64,000 nucleotides of DNA, taken from Halopseudomonas laoshanensis. Its GTDB lineage: Bacteria > Pseudomonadota > Gammaproteobacteria > Pseudomonadales > Pseudomonadaceae. A program made the translations under genes and the position numbers. The stretch spans positions 62,001 to 126,000 of the forward strand of contig NZ_QOVF01000004.1 in the NCBI RefSeq assembly GCF_008365385.1, read 5' to 3'. Positions 45,331 through 54,420 of the stretch are shown here, one piece after another (within the stretch, counting starts at the first letter, position 1; every line of letters starts with the position of its first letter). Below the pieces are notes generated by a model, which was given only the letters and a program-made list of their open reading frames with translations, did no database searches and was not told where the DNA came from.

Positions 45331-48300
45331 ATGGCATTTATCATGGCCAGCAACAGAAAAGAATTTCTCAACATCCTGCAACAACGTTTAAGTGAATTTG
45401 TCGAGCAAAGCGAACAGGACATTCTCCTGCGCTTTACCGTGCAGTTCTTCGGCATAGTCCCTCTAGGGGAACTGCTGGCCAGGCATGACACCGACCTGTT
45501 CGGCTGCACGCTGTCCTACTGGCGTTTTTTCAAGAATTACGATGGCGAAGCTGAAAAGCTCCGCGTGTTCAATCCTGACATTCAGCAACACGGCTGGCAA
45601 TCCACGCATTCGATCGTGGAGATTGTGCATAGGGACTCACCTTTTCTGGTGGATTCGGTGCGCATGGAGTTGAACCGTGCCGGTTATGCCATTCATACAT
45701 TGCAGAACAGCGTCATGGCGGTTGAGCGCGATGAGAAGGGCCAGCTAAAGGCGCTGTATAGCCGCGACAAGGCTCCCGCCAAAGCGACCTACGAGTCGGT
45801 GATGTATATTGAGGTGGACCGCTGTTCGAGCGCTGGAGAGCTGAAGCGCTTGAGTAACCGGTTGAAAACGGTGCTGTCGCATGTGCGCGCGGCAGTCGGT
45901 GATTTTGCCGCGATGCAGGCCCAGGCTAAGGGCTTGATCGAGGCGTTGAAGAGCAAATCCAAGAGCTTCAGTTATTACCAGGACGAAGACCGCAGTGAGT
46001 GCCAGGCCTTTCTGAAATGGCTCCTGGACAACCACTTTACCTTCCTCGGTTATGAACGCTTCAGCGTGGCTACTGGCCTGAAAAACATGCAGTTGGGCAT
46101 CGATACGGATGCCTGTCTGGGCGTATTGAGCCTCACTCGGCGTGATGAATCGCTGAAGGGCTTGCCGGACAAGGTGCTTGATTATCTGCAATCCCCGGTG
46201 CTGCTGTCATTCGCCAAGGCCTCTGATTTCAGCAAGGTGCATCGGCCGGCGTACCCGGATTACGTATCCATTCGCGAGGTTGACGCCAAGGGCAAGGTGT
46301 TGGTGGAGCACCGCTTCATGGGGCTTTATACCTCACGCGTTTACTCCGACGTGGTCGAGCATATTCCGCATTTGCGCCGCAAGGTTGATGCCGTACGTGC
46401 GGCATCTGGATTTACCGCGCATAGCCATCTGGGCAAGGAACTGGATCAAGTGCTGCAGGTATTGCCGCGCGATGATCTGTTTCAGATGTCCGAGCAGCAA
46501 TTAAGTGAGACAGCACTGAGTATTGTGCAGATCCAGGAGCGCAACCAGATTCGCGTGTTCCTGCGCAGCGGCAATTACGGTCGCTTTTATTACTGCCTGG
46601 CCTATATCCCACGGGATGTTTACTCCACGGATATCCGGTTGAAGATAGAAAAGGTGCTGATGGAGCGTCTGCAGGCGACCGAATGCGAGTTCTGGACCTA
46701 TTTCTCCGAATCGGTACTGGCGCGAACACAATTTATCCTCAGTGTTGATCCGAAGAAGGACCTGGATGTGGACCCCATCAAGATCGAGCAGGATGTAATA
46801 CAGATTTGCCGCAACTGGAAGGATGATTTCCGTGATCGTCTGCTGGAGACGCTGGGTGAAGCCAAAGCCACCGAAGCGCTGGAGCAGTTTGCCGGCAGTT
46901 TTCCTGCCGGTTATGTGGAGCGTTTTACCCCTGCCAGCGGTGTGGTCGATTTGCAGCACATGCTCAGTCTGAGCAGTGAGCAGCAACTGGCAATGAGTTT
47001 CTATCAACCGCTGTCGCAGAAAACCGGGGTATTGCATTGCAAGCTTTACCACCTGCATGAGCCGCTACCGCTCTCGGACATCCTGCCGATTCTGGAAAAC
47101 CTCGGTTTGCGCGTGATGGGCGAGTTTCCGTTCTGCTTCGAGCGCAGTGACGGTACCCGCTTCTGGATCCACGACTTCGAATTTACCTATGCGCTCGACA
47201 GCAGTCTGGATATACAGGAAGTCAACGAACTGTTCCGTGATGCCTTCGTGCAGGTTTGGCGCGGACTGGCCGAAAACGACGGTTTCAACCGGCTGGTTTT
47301 GCTCGCGCGCATGTCCTGGCGCGATGTGGCGCTGCTGCGTGCTTATGCCCGTTACCTGAAGCAGATCCGTCTGGGCTTTGAGTTGCCCTACATCGCCAAT
47401 ACGCTGGTGACCCATGCGGATATCGCCCGAGAGCTGGTACGTCTGTTCAAGACGCGGTTCTATCTGGCGCGCAAACTGTCTGCCGACGATCTGGAAGACA
47501 TGCAGCAGCGCCTGGATCAGGTCATCATTGGCGCACTGGACGGGGTTGCGGTGCTGAACGAGGATCGCATCCTGCGGCGTTATCTGGACCTGGTCAAAGC
47601 GACGCTGCGAACCAACTTTTATCAGAATGACGAAAACGGTGCGGTAAAGGATTACATCAGCCTGAAGTTCAATCCTCGGGCGATTCCCGAGCTGCCTTTG
47701 CCACGGCCGATGTACGAGATATTCGTCTACTCGCCGCGTTTTGAAGGCGTTCATTTGCGTGGTGGCAAGGTCGCCCGGGGCGGCTTGCGCTGGTCTGATC
47801 GTGAGGAAGACTATCGCACCGAGGTGCTGGGTCTGGTCAAGGCCCAGCAGGTCAAAAACGCGGTTATCGTTCCGGTCGGTGCGAAAGGCGGCTTTGTTCC
47901 GCGGCGCCTGCCCTTGGGCGGCACACGCGATGAAGTGCAGCAGGAGGCAATCGCCTGTTACCGTTTATTTATCAAAGGCTTGCTAGATATTACCGATAAC
48001 CTGCATGAAGGTAATGTGCTGCCGCCGGCTCAGGTTGTACGCCACGATGAGGACGATCCTTACCTGGTTGTGGCGGCAGACAAGGGCACAGCGACCTTCT
48101 CGGATATCGCCAACGGCATTGCCGCTGAATACGATTTCTGGCTCGGCGATGCGTTCGCTTCCGGCGGTTCCGCTGGCTACGATCACAAGAAGATGGGTAT
48201 CACTGCCAAGGGTGCCTGGGTGTCAGTGCAGCGGCACTTCCGCGAGCTGGGTTTGAACGTGCAGACCGACCCGGTGACCGTGCTTGGCATCGGTGATATG

Positions 48301-50238
48301 GCCGGCGACGTATTCGGCAACGGCATGCTGCTGTCACGAAGCCTGAAGCTGGTGGCGGCGTTCAACCACCAGCATATTTTCATCGATCCTGATCCGGATC
48401 CCGAGGCCAGCTTCAATGAGCGCCAGCGTTTGTTTGATTTGCCGCGCTCGAATTGGGCCGACTATGATCAGAAGCTGATCTCGGCGGGTGGCGGACTTTT
48501 TGAGCGCAGCCTCAAACAGATCACCTTGACCCCGCAGATGCGCAAGCTGTTTGATATAGATGCCGACAAACTGACGCCCAATGAACTGATCCACCGTTTG
48601 CTCAAGGCCCCGGTTGATCTGCTGTGGAATGGCGGCATTGGGACCTATGTCAAAGGCAGCGCTGAAAGCCATGCGGACGTCGGTGACAAAGCCAATGACA
48701 TTCTCCGGGTCGATGGCCGCGACCTGCGCTGCAAGGTGATCGGCGAGGGCGGCAATCTGGGCATGACTCAGCTGGGCCGCGTGGAATTCTGCCTGAAGGG
48801 CGGCGCGCTGAATACCGACTTTATCGACAACGCCGGCGGGGTCGATTGCTCGGACCATGAAGTCAATATCAAGATTCTGCTCAACGAGGTGGTGACCGCG
48901 CAGGACATGACCGGCAAGCAGCGCAACAAGCTGTTGGCCAGCATGACCGATGCGGTGGCTGACCTGGTGCTGGCCAACAACTACAAGCAGACCCAGGCCA
49001 TCAGTCTGGCGCAGCGTCAGGCTGCGAAAACCATGACCGAATACCGGCGTTTTATTAGCGCGATGGAGGCCAGCGGCAAGCTCAGCCGTTCGTTGGAATA
49101 CATCCCCGAGGATGATCAGTTGGCCGAGCGCACAGCGCAAGGGCGCGGCCTGACCCGTCCCGAGTTGTCGGTGTTGATCTCCTACTCCAAGGGTGACCTC
49201 AAGGAAGCGCTGGTCGCTACCGATGTGCCTGAAGACCCCTATCTGGCGCGTGAGGTGGAAACCGCGTTCCCCGCCGTTCTGGCGAAAAAGTATGCGCCCG
49301 CTCTACGTAATCACCGCTTGCGTCGCGAGATTATCTCGACGCAGTTGGCCAACGATCTGGTCAACCATATGGGTATCACCTTCCTGCGGCGCCTTGAGCA
49401 ATCCACCGGCGCTTTTGCCGGCGATATTGTGCGCGCCTATGTCGTTGCGCGGGACGTGTTCAGTCTGCCCACGCATTTTGCCGCTATCGAAGCGCTGGAT
49501 TATCAGGTACCTGCCGAAGTGCAGCTCGAGCTGATGGACGACCTGATGCGCCTGGGCCGCCGGGCAACCCGCTGGTTTATTCGCAACCGTCGTGGCGAGC
49601 TGAATCCAGAGCGGGAAGTGGCGCATTTTGCGCCGCGTATCGAGGCGCTGGCTCGGCAGTTCGACAGCTTGTTTGAAGGCCCGGTACGTGCGGTATGGGA
49701 AAACAAGTTCAATGGCTATGTGGAAGCCGGCGTGCCGGACCAGATAGCCCGGCTGGTGGCCGGTACCGGGCACTTCTATACCTTGCTCGGCATCATCGAG
49801 GCGGCAGACGCTACTGGCCAGTCTTCTGAACTGGTGGCGCAACTGTTCTTCGCGCTGGGCTCTGAACTGCAGTTGCCCTGGTTCGCCCAGCAGGTGAACA
49901 ATCTGCCGGTGGAGAACCACTGGCAGGCGTTGGCGCGCGAAAGCTATCGGGATGATCTGGACTGGCAGACTCGAACCATGACCATTGCGGTGCTGCAACT
50001 GGCCAGTGAAGGCGACACGGTGGAGCAACTGGTGCAGAAGTGGACCGCGTTGAATCCCTTCCTAGTACAGCGCTGGCGTGCGATGTTGACCGACTTGAAG
50101 AGTGCCGGCGCGGGAGACTATCCGATGGTTGCTGTCGCTATGCGCGAGTTGCTGGACCTTGCCCAGGCGGCGCGACACAGCGGCGTTGAAACTGAAAACG
50201 GCAGCGCGCAAGCGGCGCCAGTGGAAGAGGAAAGCTGA
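45331..50238 (+). CDS. gdhB: NAD-dependent glutamate dehydrogenase, large (GDH-180) type
   Basis: This 1635-residue cytoplasmic enzyme deaminates glutamate to 2-oxoglutarate with NAD and serves glutamate and arginine catabolism. The size and sequence match the L_GDH2 class known from P. aeruginosa and Streptomyces. The N-terminal third has ACT-like regulatory regions. The catalytic domain contains RGGLRWSDREEDYRTEVLGL, VPVGAKGGFV and VLGIGDMAGDVFGNGMLLS, and a long C-terminal helical domain follows. I placed the start at 45331 (MAFIMAS...) because GGAGGC lies four bases upstream and the Pseudomonas homologue is recalled to start similarly; an ATG at 45292 in frame is less likely. A TTG-started DUF2835 gene follows immediately. 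Confidence 0.96.
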   Translation: MAFIMASNRKEFLNILQQRLSEFVEQSEQDILLRFTVQFFGIVPLGELLARHDTDLFGCTLSYWRFFKNYDGEAEKLRVFNPDIQQHGWQSTHSIVEIVHRDSPFLVDSVRMELNRAGYAIHTLQNSVMAVERDEKGQLKALYSRDKAPAKATYESVMYIEVDRCSSAGELKRLSNRLKTVLSHVRAAVGDFAAMQAQAKGLIEALKSKSKSFSYYQDEDRSECQAFLKWLLDNHFTFLGYERFSVATGLKNMQLGIDTDACLGVLSLTRRDESLKGLPDKVLDYLQSPVLLSFAKASDFSKVHRPAYPDYVSIREVDAKGKVLVEHRFMGLYTSRVYSDVVEHIPHLRRKVDAVRAASGFTAHSHLGKELDQVLQVLPRDDLFQMSEQQLSETALSIVQIQERNQIRVFLRSGNYGRFYYCLAYIPRDVYSTDIRLKIEKVLMERLQATECEFWTYFSESVLARTQFILSVDPKKDLDVDPIKIEQDVIQICRNWKDDFRDRLLETLGEAKATEALEQFAGSFPAGYVERFTPASGVVDLQHMLSLSSEQQLAMSFYQPLSQKTGVLHCKLYHLHEPLPLSDILPILENLGLRVMGEFPFCFERSDGTRFWIHDFEFTYALDSSLDIQEVNELFRDAFVQVWRGLAENDGFNRLVLLARMSWRDVALLRAYARYLKQIRLGFELPYIANTLVTHADIARELVRLFKTRFYLARKLSADDLEDMQQRLDQVIIGALDGVAVLNEDRILRRYLDLVKATLRTNFYQNDENGAVKDYISLKFNPRAIPELPLPRPMYEIFVYSPRFEGVHLRGGKVARGGLRWSDREEDYRTEVLGLVKAQQVKNAVIVPVGAKGGFVPRRLPLGGTRDEVQQEAIACYRLFIKGLLDITDNLHEGNVLPPAQVVRHDEDDPYLVVAADKGTATFSDIANGIAAEYDFWLGDAFASGGSAGYDHKKMGITAKGAWVSVQRHFRELGLNVQTDPVTVLGIGDMAGDVFGNGMLLSRSLKLVAAFNHQHIFIDPDPDPEASFNERQRLFDLPRSNWADYDQKLISAGGGLFERSLKQITLTPQMRKLFDIDADKLTPNELIHRLLKAPVDLLWNGGIGTYVKGSAESHADVGDKANDILRVDGRDLRCKVIGEGGNLGMTQLGRVEFCLKGGALNTDFIDNAGGVDCSDHEVNIKILLNEVVTAQDMTGKQRNKLLASMTDAVADLVLANNYKQTQAISLAQRQAAKTMTEYRRFISAMEASGKLSRSLEYIPEDDQLAERTAQGRGLTRPELSVLISYSKGDLKEALVATDVPEDPYLAREVETAFPAVLAKKYAPALRNHRLRREIISTQLANDLVNHMGITFLRRLEQSTGAFAGDIVRAYVVARDVFSLPTHFAAIEALDYQVPAEVQLELMDDLMRLGRRATRWFIRNRRGELNPEREVAHFAPRIEALARQFDSLFEGPVRAVWENKFNGYVEAGVPDQIARLVAGTGHFYTLLGIIEAADATGQSSELVAQLFFALGSELQLPWFAQQVNNLPVENHWQALARESYRDDLDWQTRTMTIAVLQLASEGDTVEQLVQKWTALNPFLVQRWRAMLTDLKSAGAGDYPMVAVAMRELLDLAQAARHSGVETENGSAQAAPVEEES

Positions 50239-50496
50239 TTGAGTCAGGAGCAGCTGATTGTTGATGTGGCGCTGCCCGCGGAACGTTATCTGGCCTGGTA
50301 TAGAGGCCAGGCGGGCAGGGTGCTGATGGTCAGCCGGGATGGCCGGAGGGTGAGTTTGCCGGCGCATCACCTACGCGCTTTTCTTACCCATGAAGGCGTC
50401 TATGGCAGCTTTCTGATGCGTTTTACCGCGGACGGCAAGCTGCTTTCACTGGAGCGTTTGGGTGGAGAAGGGCCGTGCAGTGCCCCCAGCTTCTGA
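50239..50496 (+). CDS. DUF2835 small protein
   Basis: This 85-residue protein resembles the DUF2835 family (LPAERYLAWYRGQAGRVLMVSRDGRRVSLP), whose members are small, mostly beta proteins of unknown function found in gammaproteobacteria. The start is a TTG directly after the gdhB stop, with GAGGAAAG in front; no in-frame ATG is available at the N terminus. It probably belongs to the gdhB transcript. Confidence 0.82.
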   Translation: MSQEQLIVDVALPAERYLAWYRGQAGRVLMVSRDGRRVSLPAHHLRAFLTHEGVYGSFLMRFTADGKLLSLERLGGEGPCSAPSF

Positions 50497-50547
50497 CAGA
50501 GCAGGTATACTCTGCCCCAGATTTTTCCCTCTGCAAGGTACTTGTCC

Positions 50548-51576
50548 ATGTATTCCATGATGCGCTCGCTGCTTTTTCGGCTGCCCGCCGAAACCTCCCA
50601 TGACCTGGCTCTGGACATGATAGGCGCCGCCGGCCGTACCGGGCTGGCGCGTAAGCTGGTCAGGCCGCTGGCGCCTGATCCCGTCGAGGTCATGGGGCTG
50701 ACGTTTGATAACCCGGTTGGCCTGGCAGCTGGGCTGGATAAGAACGGCCTGGCAGTTGACGGTCTCGGCGCGATGGGCTTCGGCTTTCTCGAGGTGGGTA
50801 CGGTGACGCCACTAGCCCAGCCGGGCAACCCGAAGCCGCGGATGTTTCGTCTGCCCGAGCAGAACGCGATCATCAACCGGCTGGGGTTTAATAACCTGGG
50901 AGTGGATGCGCTGCTGGCGCGCCTGGATGCGGTGCGGTATCAGGGTGTGCTGGGGATCAATATCGGCAAGAACGCAGTTACTCCGGTAGACAATGCGGTG
51001 GATGATTACCTCACCTGCCTGCGCAAGGTCTACAGCCGGGCCAGTTATGTGACGGTAAATCTGTCGTCGCCGAATACACCCGGGTTGCGGACCTTGCAGT
51101 ACGGAGATGCACTCAAGCAACTGCTGGGGCAGATCAAGACCTGCCAGGGCGAGCTGGCCACTCAATACGGCCGTTACGTGCCTATCGCTATCAAGATTGC
51201 ACCTGACATGCTGGCCGAGGATCTGGCTCTGGTTGCCGACTCGCTGGTCGAGGCGGGTATGGACGCGGTGATCGCGACCAATACCACGCTGGAACGCACC
51301 GCGGTGATCGGGCTTGAGCACGCCGATGAGGCGGGCGGGCTTTCTGGCGGGCCGCTTACCGATGTGTCTACCGAGGTCATCCGACTGCTGGCCGACGAGC
51401 TCAAAGGACGTATGCCGATCATCGGCGTAGGCGGCATCCTTCAGGGCGCTGACGCGGTAGAAAAGCTCAAGGCCGGCGCCAGTCTGGTGCAGATTTACAG
51501 TGGCTTTATTTATCGCGGTCCGGAGCTGGTCCGTGAGTGTGTAGATGCGGTGGCGGCGTACCGCGCTGCACTCTGA
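50548..51576 (+). CDS. pyrD: Dihydroorotate dehydrogenase (quinone), class 2
   Basis: This 342-residue membrane-associated flavoenzyme oxidises dihydroorotate to orotate in pyrimidine synthesis and passes electrons to ubiquinone. The N-terminal amphipathic helical hairpin ([20 protein letters not shown]) binds the membrane. The TIM barrel shows [14 protein letters not shown], the catalytic serine loop in [11 protein letters not shown], and [13 protein letters not shown] near the FMN site. The ATG at 50548 was chosen over a TTG two codons upstream. An inverted repeat that may terminate both pyrD and rmf follows. Confidence 0.97.
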   Translation: MYSMMRSLLFRLPAETSHDLALDMIGAAGRTGLARKLVRPLAPDPVEVMGLTFDNPVGLAAGLDKNGLAVDGLGAMGFGFLEVGTVTPLAQPGNPKPRMFRLPEQNAIINRLGFNNLGVDALLARLDAVRYQGVLGINIGKNAVTPVDNAVDDYLTCLRKVYSRASYVTVNLSSPNTPGLRTLQYGDALKQLLGQIKTCQGELATQYGRYVPIAIKIAPDMLAEDLALVADSLVEAGMDAVIATNTTLERTAVIGLEHADEAGGLSGGPLTDVSTEVIRLLADELKGRMPIIGVGGILQGADAVEKLKAGASLVQIYSGFIYRGPELVRECVDAVAAYRAAL

Positions 51577-51595
51577 TCAGCCCGCTGAAATGAAA

Positions 51596-51616
51596 GGCCC
51601 CCGCATTGCGGGGGCC
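51596..51616 (-). terminator. Terminator hairpin between pyrD and rmf
   Basis: GGCCCCCGC-ATT-GCGGGGGCC is a perfect 9-bp stem. Read on the minus strand it is followed by TTTCATTT, so it best fits rmf. On the plus strand a second small hairpin (GGGCC/GGCCC) follows without Ts. Confidence 0.65.
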
Positions 51617-51682
51617 GATGGGCCGTTTCAAAGGCCCGGCGCTTTAGTGAAGCGCCATGGGAAAATAAACTTGATCGGGGAG

Positions 51683-51898
51683 TTAACCTACCGCGCGCAT
51701 CTCATTAAGTCGGTGCACGCCAGAAATGCCGGTAAATCCGTCCCAGTGATCGGCCCGGCCCTCGCGCCACCCATTGATCCAGGTCTGTCGGGCGGTGGGG
51801 CTATTGAAGGGGCAAGTATCCTGGGATTTACCATGAACACCATGTTGATAACCGCGCAAAAATGCTCGTTCCATCGGGTCACGCTTGAGTCTTCTCAT
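51683..51898 (-). CDS. rmf: Ribosome modulation factor
   Basis: This 71-residue basic protein drives 70S ribosomes into inactive 100S dimers in stationary phase. The start MRRLKRDPMERAFLRGYQHG and the segments CPFNSPTARQTWINGWREGRAD match the family. It is longer than E. coli Rmf (55 residues) by a C-terminal tail of about 18 residues. It lies alone on the minus strand between pyrD and rlmL, the same placement I recall from other pseudomonads. A GAGGG lies 11 bases before the ATG, rather far. Confidence 0.94.
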   Translation of the reverse strand: MRRLKRDPMERAFLRGYQHGVHGKSQDTCPFNSPTARQTWINGWREGRADHWDGFTGISGVHRLNEMRAVG

Positions 51899-52160
51899 AA
51901 AGTAGAGCCCTCATTTGAAGTACAAACCCGGCTCGCAGTTTGCGAGGCCGGGAGCAAGGTGCACAGGGTTGTCCTGCGGCACCGTGGGGGCTTGCCGATG
52001 AGCTTGCCCCCAAATAGGTTTTCCCGTACTCAAGAGTTACTGTTGTACCCTACGGATTGCCGCCAACCCAAAGATCGATTTGGCATACCTGGGATGCCCC
52101 TTAGCCGGGTACGCAATAACCCGGCACTCATTCTGTCACTGTGTTCTGGAAATCAATTAG
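51899..52160. other. Hairpin-rich divergent interval between rmf and rlmL
   Basis: This 262-base interval must hold the promoters of rmf (minus) and rlmL (plus). It has at least five potential hairpins. The first is CCCGGCTCGC / GCGAGgCCGGG (51927-51952). The second is GTGC..CAGG / CCTG..GCAC (51961-51984). The third is GGGGGC-N14-GCCCCC (51988-52013), which resembles pseudomonad REP palindromes in its GGGGGCTTGC ... GCTTGCCCCC arms. The fourth is GGCAT/ATGCC (52082-52098) and the fifth GCCGGGT/ACCCGGC (52104-52125). The first three would be in the rmf leader if transcription starts beyond them. Confidence 0.55.
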
Positions 52161-54398
52161 ATGCGTGAAACTCTTGAATTATTTGTCACCTGCCCACGTG
52201 GTATCGAAGGCCTGCTACTCGACGAAATGAAAGCCCTCGGTGCACAGTCGCCACGGGAGACACATTCAGGCGTCAGCCTGCAGGGTGACATGCAATTGGC
52301 CTATCGCATCTGCCTCTGGTCGCGCTTGGCCAATCGCGTGCTATTAATACTCGAGCGCTTTCCGGTGGCTGACGCTCAAGGTCTTTACGAAGGTGTGGCG
52401 GGTATCGACTGGTCGCAGCATCTGTTGCCTGAAGGTAGCCTGGCGGTAGATTTCGGCGGGATTCTGCCGGGGGTCGACAACACCCACTTCGGCGCGCTGA
52501 AAGTAAAGGATGCCATCGTCGATGGTCTGCGCAAGGCCGACGGTAGTCGCCCCAGCGTTGATCGGGTCAATCCTGATCTGCGTATCAATGTGCATTGCCG
52601 CAGTAACGAAGCGCAGTTGGCGATCGATCTGTCGGGTCACAGCCTGCACCAGCGCGGCTATCGATTGCAGCAGGGCGCCGCGCCCCTGAAGGAAAATCTC
52701 GCCGCGGCGATTCTGCTTCGCGCAGGCTGGCCGCAGTTGGCTGAAACCCAGGGCGCGCTGGCGGATCCGATGTGCGGCTCTGGTACTTTTCTGGTTGAAG
52801 CGGCGATGATGGCCGCTGATATGGCACCCAATCTCCAGCGCGAGCAGTGGGGCTTCAGTCATTGGCTGCAACATGATCCGGCACTCTGGGAGACGGTCCG
52901 CGCCGAGGCTAAGCAGCGTGCGGAAGCGGGCCTGGCCCGTGAGCCGCTTTGGATACGCGGTTACGAGGCTGATCCGCGGCTGCTGCAACCGCTGCGCAAC
53001 AACATCCAGCGTGCCGGTCTGGGCAACTGGGTCAAGGTATACCAGGGCGAGCTGGCGACCTTCGCACCTAGCCCGGACAAGGGCCAGAAAGGCCTGATCG
53101 TCTGTAACCCGCCCTATGGCGAGCGGCTCGGCGAGGCGGCCAGCCTGGTGTATCTGTACCAGAAGCTGGGCGAAGTGCTGCGTCAGCAGTGTGAGGGTTG
53201 GCAGGCGGCGATCTTCACCGGCAATCCCGACCTGGGCAAGCGCATGGGCATCCGCAGCCATAAGCAATACGCTCTGTTCAACGGCGCGCTACCCTGCAAA
53301 CTGCTACTGATGGATCTGCAGCCAGAGCGCTACGTTACGGGCTCGGCCAAGCCAATGCAGGAGCGCAGCAACCAGTCAGCGGCCCAGCCTGAACAACAGG
53401 CGGATTCAAGACAGCCGTCGGCGCCGCCAGTAACTGACGCACCACAGACCAACGCCCGGCTCAGCGAGTCGGCGCAGATGTTTGCCAATCGACTGAAAAA
53501 GAATCTGAAAAATCTGGGTAAATGGGCGCGACAGCAGGACATCAGCTGTTACCGCGTTTATGACGCCGACATGCCCGAATTCGCCGTGGCCATCGATCTC
53601 TATGGTGACTGGGCCCACGTTCAGGAGTATCAGGCGCCGGAGACTATCAGTGAAGACAAGGCCCGGGCCCGCTTGCAGGATGTGCTGGTCGCTTTGCCCG
53701 GGGTGTTGGGGATTCCTCCAGCTCAAGTGGTGCTCAAGCAGCGCTTGCGCCAAAGTGGCAGTGCCCAGTACCAGCGCATGGACCGCAAGGGCGAGTTTCT
53801 TACCATTAACGAAGGCCAGGTAAAGCTGTTGGTCAATCTGACCGATTATCTGGACACCGGGGTGTTTCTCGACCACCGTCCGCTGCGTTTGCGCCTGGCC
53901 GCTGAGGCACGCAACAAGCGCTTTCTGAATCTGTTCTGCTACACCGCCAGTGCAACCGTGCACGCTGCCGTCGGCGGTGCTCGCAGCACCACCAGTGTCG
54001 ATCTGTCGCGGACTTACCTGGACTGGGCCAGACGTAATCTATCGCTCAATGGCCTGTCCGACCTGCACCAGTTGGTCCATGCCGATGTGATGCAGTGGCT
54101 GGAAGAGGATCGCGGCGAATATGATCTGATCTTTATCGATCCGCCGACATTCTCCAATTCCAAACGGCTGGACGATGTGTTTGATGTGCAGCGCGATCAC
54201 GTCCGTCTGATTGAAATGGCGATGGACCGTTTGGCTACAGGGGGTGTGGCTTACTTCTCCAACAACTTCCGGCGGTTCCGGCTGGATGCGGCATTGCAGG
54301 ACAAGTACGAGGTCAGTGATATTTCCGCGCAGACGCTGGACAAGGACTTTCAGCGCAATACACGGATTCACCGTACCTGGCGCATCAGCCGTCGCTGA
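52161..54398 (+). CDS. rlmL: 23S rRNA (guanine-N2)-methyltransferase, RlmL/RlmK fusion
   Basis: This 745-residue bifunctional enzyme makes m2G2445 and m7G2069 in 23S rRNA (E. coli numbering). The N-terminal THUMP domain (about residues 45-155) is followed by the RlmL methyltransferase with DPMCGSGTFLVEAAMMA and VCNPPYGERLG. A low-complexity linker rich in Q, S, A and P spans about residues 393-432. The C-terminal RlmK half has FLNLFCYTASATVHAA and FIDPPTFSNSKR. It is about 40 residues longer than the E. coli protein, mostly because of the linker. Confidence 0.96.
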   Translation: MRETLELFVTCPRGIEGLLLDEMKALGAQSPRETHSGVSLQGDMQLAYRICLWSRLANRVLLILERFPVADAQGLYEGVAGIDWSQHLLPEGSLAVDFGGILPGVDNTHFGALKVKDAIVDGLRKADGSRPSVDRVNPDLRINVHCRSNEAQLAIDLSGHSLHQRGYRLQQGAAPLKENLAAAILLRAGWPQLAETQGALADPMCGSGTFLVEAAMMAADMAPNLQREQWGFSHWLQHDPALWETVRAEAKQRAEAGLAREPLWIRGYEADPRLLQPLRNNIQRAGLGNWVKVYQGELATFAPSPDKGQKGLIVCNPPYGERLGEAASLVYLYQKLGEVLRQQCEGWQAAIFTGNPDLGKRMGIRSHKQYALFNGALPCKLLLMDLQPERYVTGSAKPMQERSNQSAAQPEQQADSRQPSAPPVTDAPQTNARLSESAQMFANRLKKNLKNLGKWARQQDISCYRVYDADMPEFAVAIDLYGDWAHVQEYQAPETISEDKARARLQDVLVALPGVLGIPPAQVVLKQRLRQSGSAQYQRMDRKGEFLTINEGQVKLLVNLTDYLDTGVFLDHRPLRLRLAAEARNKRFLNLFCYTASATVHAAVGGARSTTSVDLSRTYLDWARRNLSLNGLSDLHQLVHADVMQWLEEDRGEYDLIFIDPPTFSNSKRLDDVFDVQRDHVRLIEMAMDRLATGGVAYFSNNFRRFRLDAALQDKYEVSDISAQTLDKDFQRNTRIHRTWRISRR

Positions 54399-54404
54399 TG
54401 CGCC
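54379..54404 (+). terminator. Palindrome spanning the rlmL stop codon
   Basis: GGCGCATCAGC-CGTC-GCTGATGCGCC is a perfect 11-bp stem with a 4-base loop. The TGA stop lies inside the 3' arm. It sits between convergent rlmL and dacB and may stop or protect both transcripts, although no T tract is present on either side. Confidence 0.45.
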
Positions 54405-54420
54405 TTAGGGCCACCCGGAT

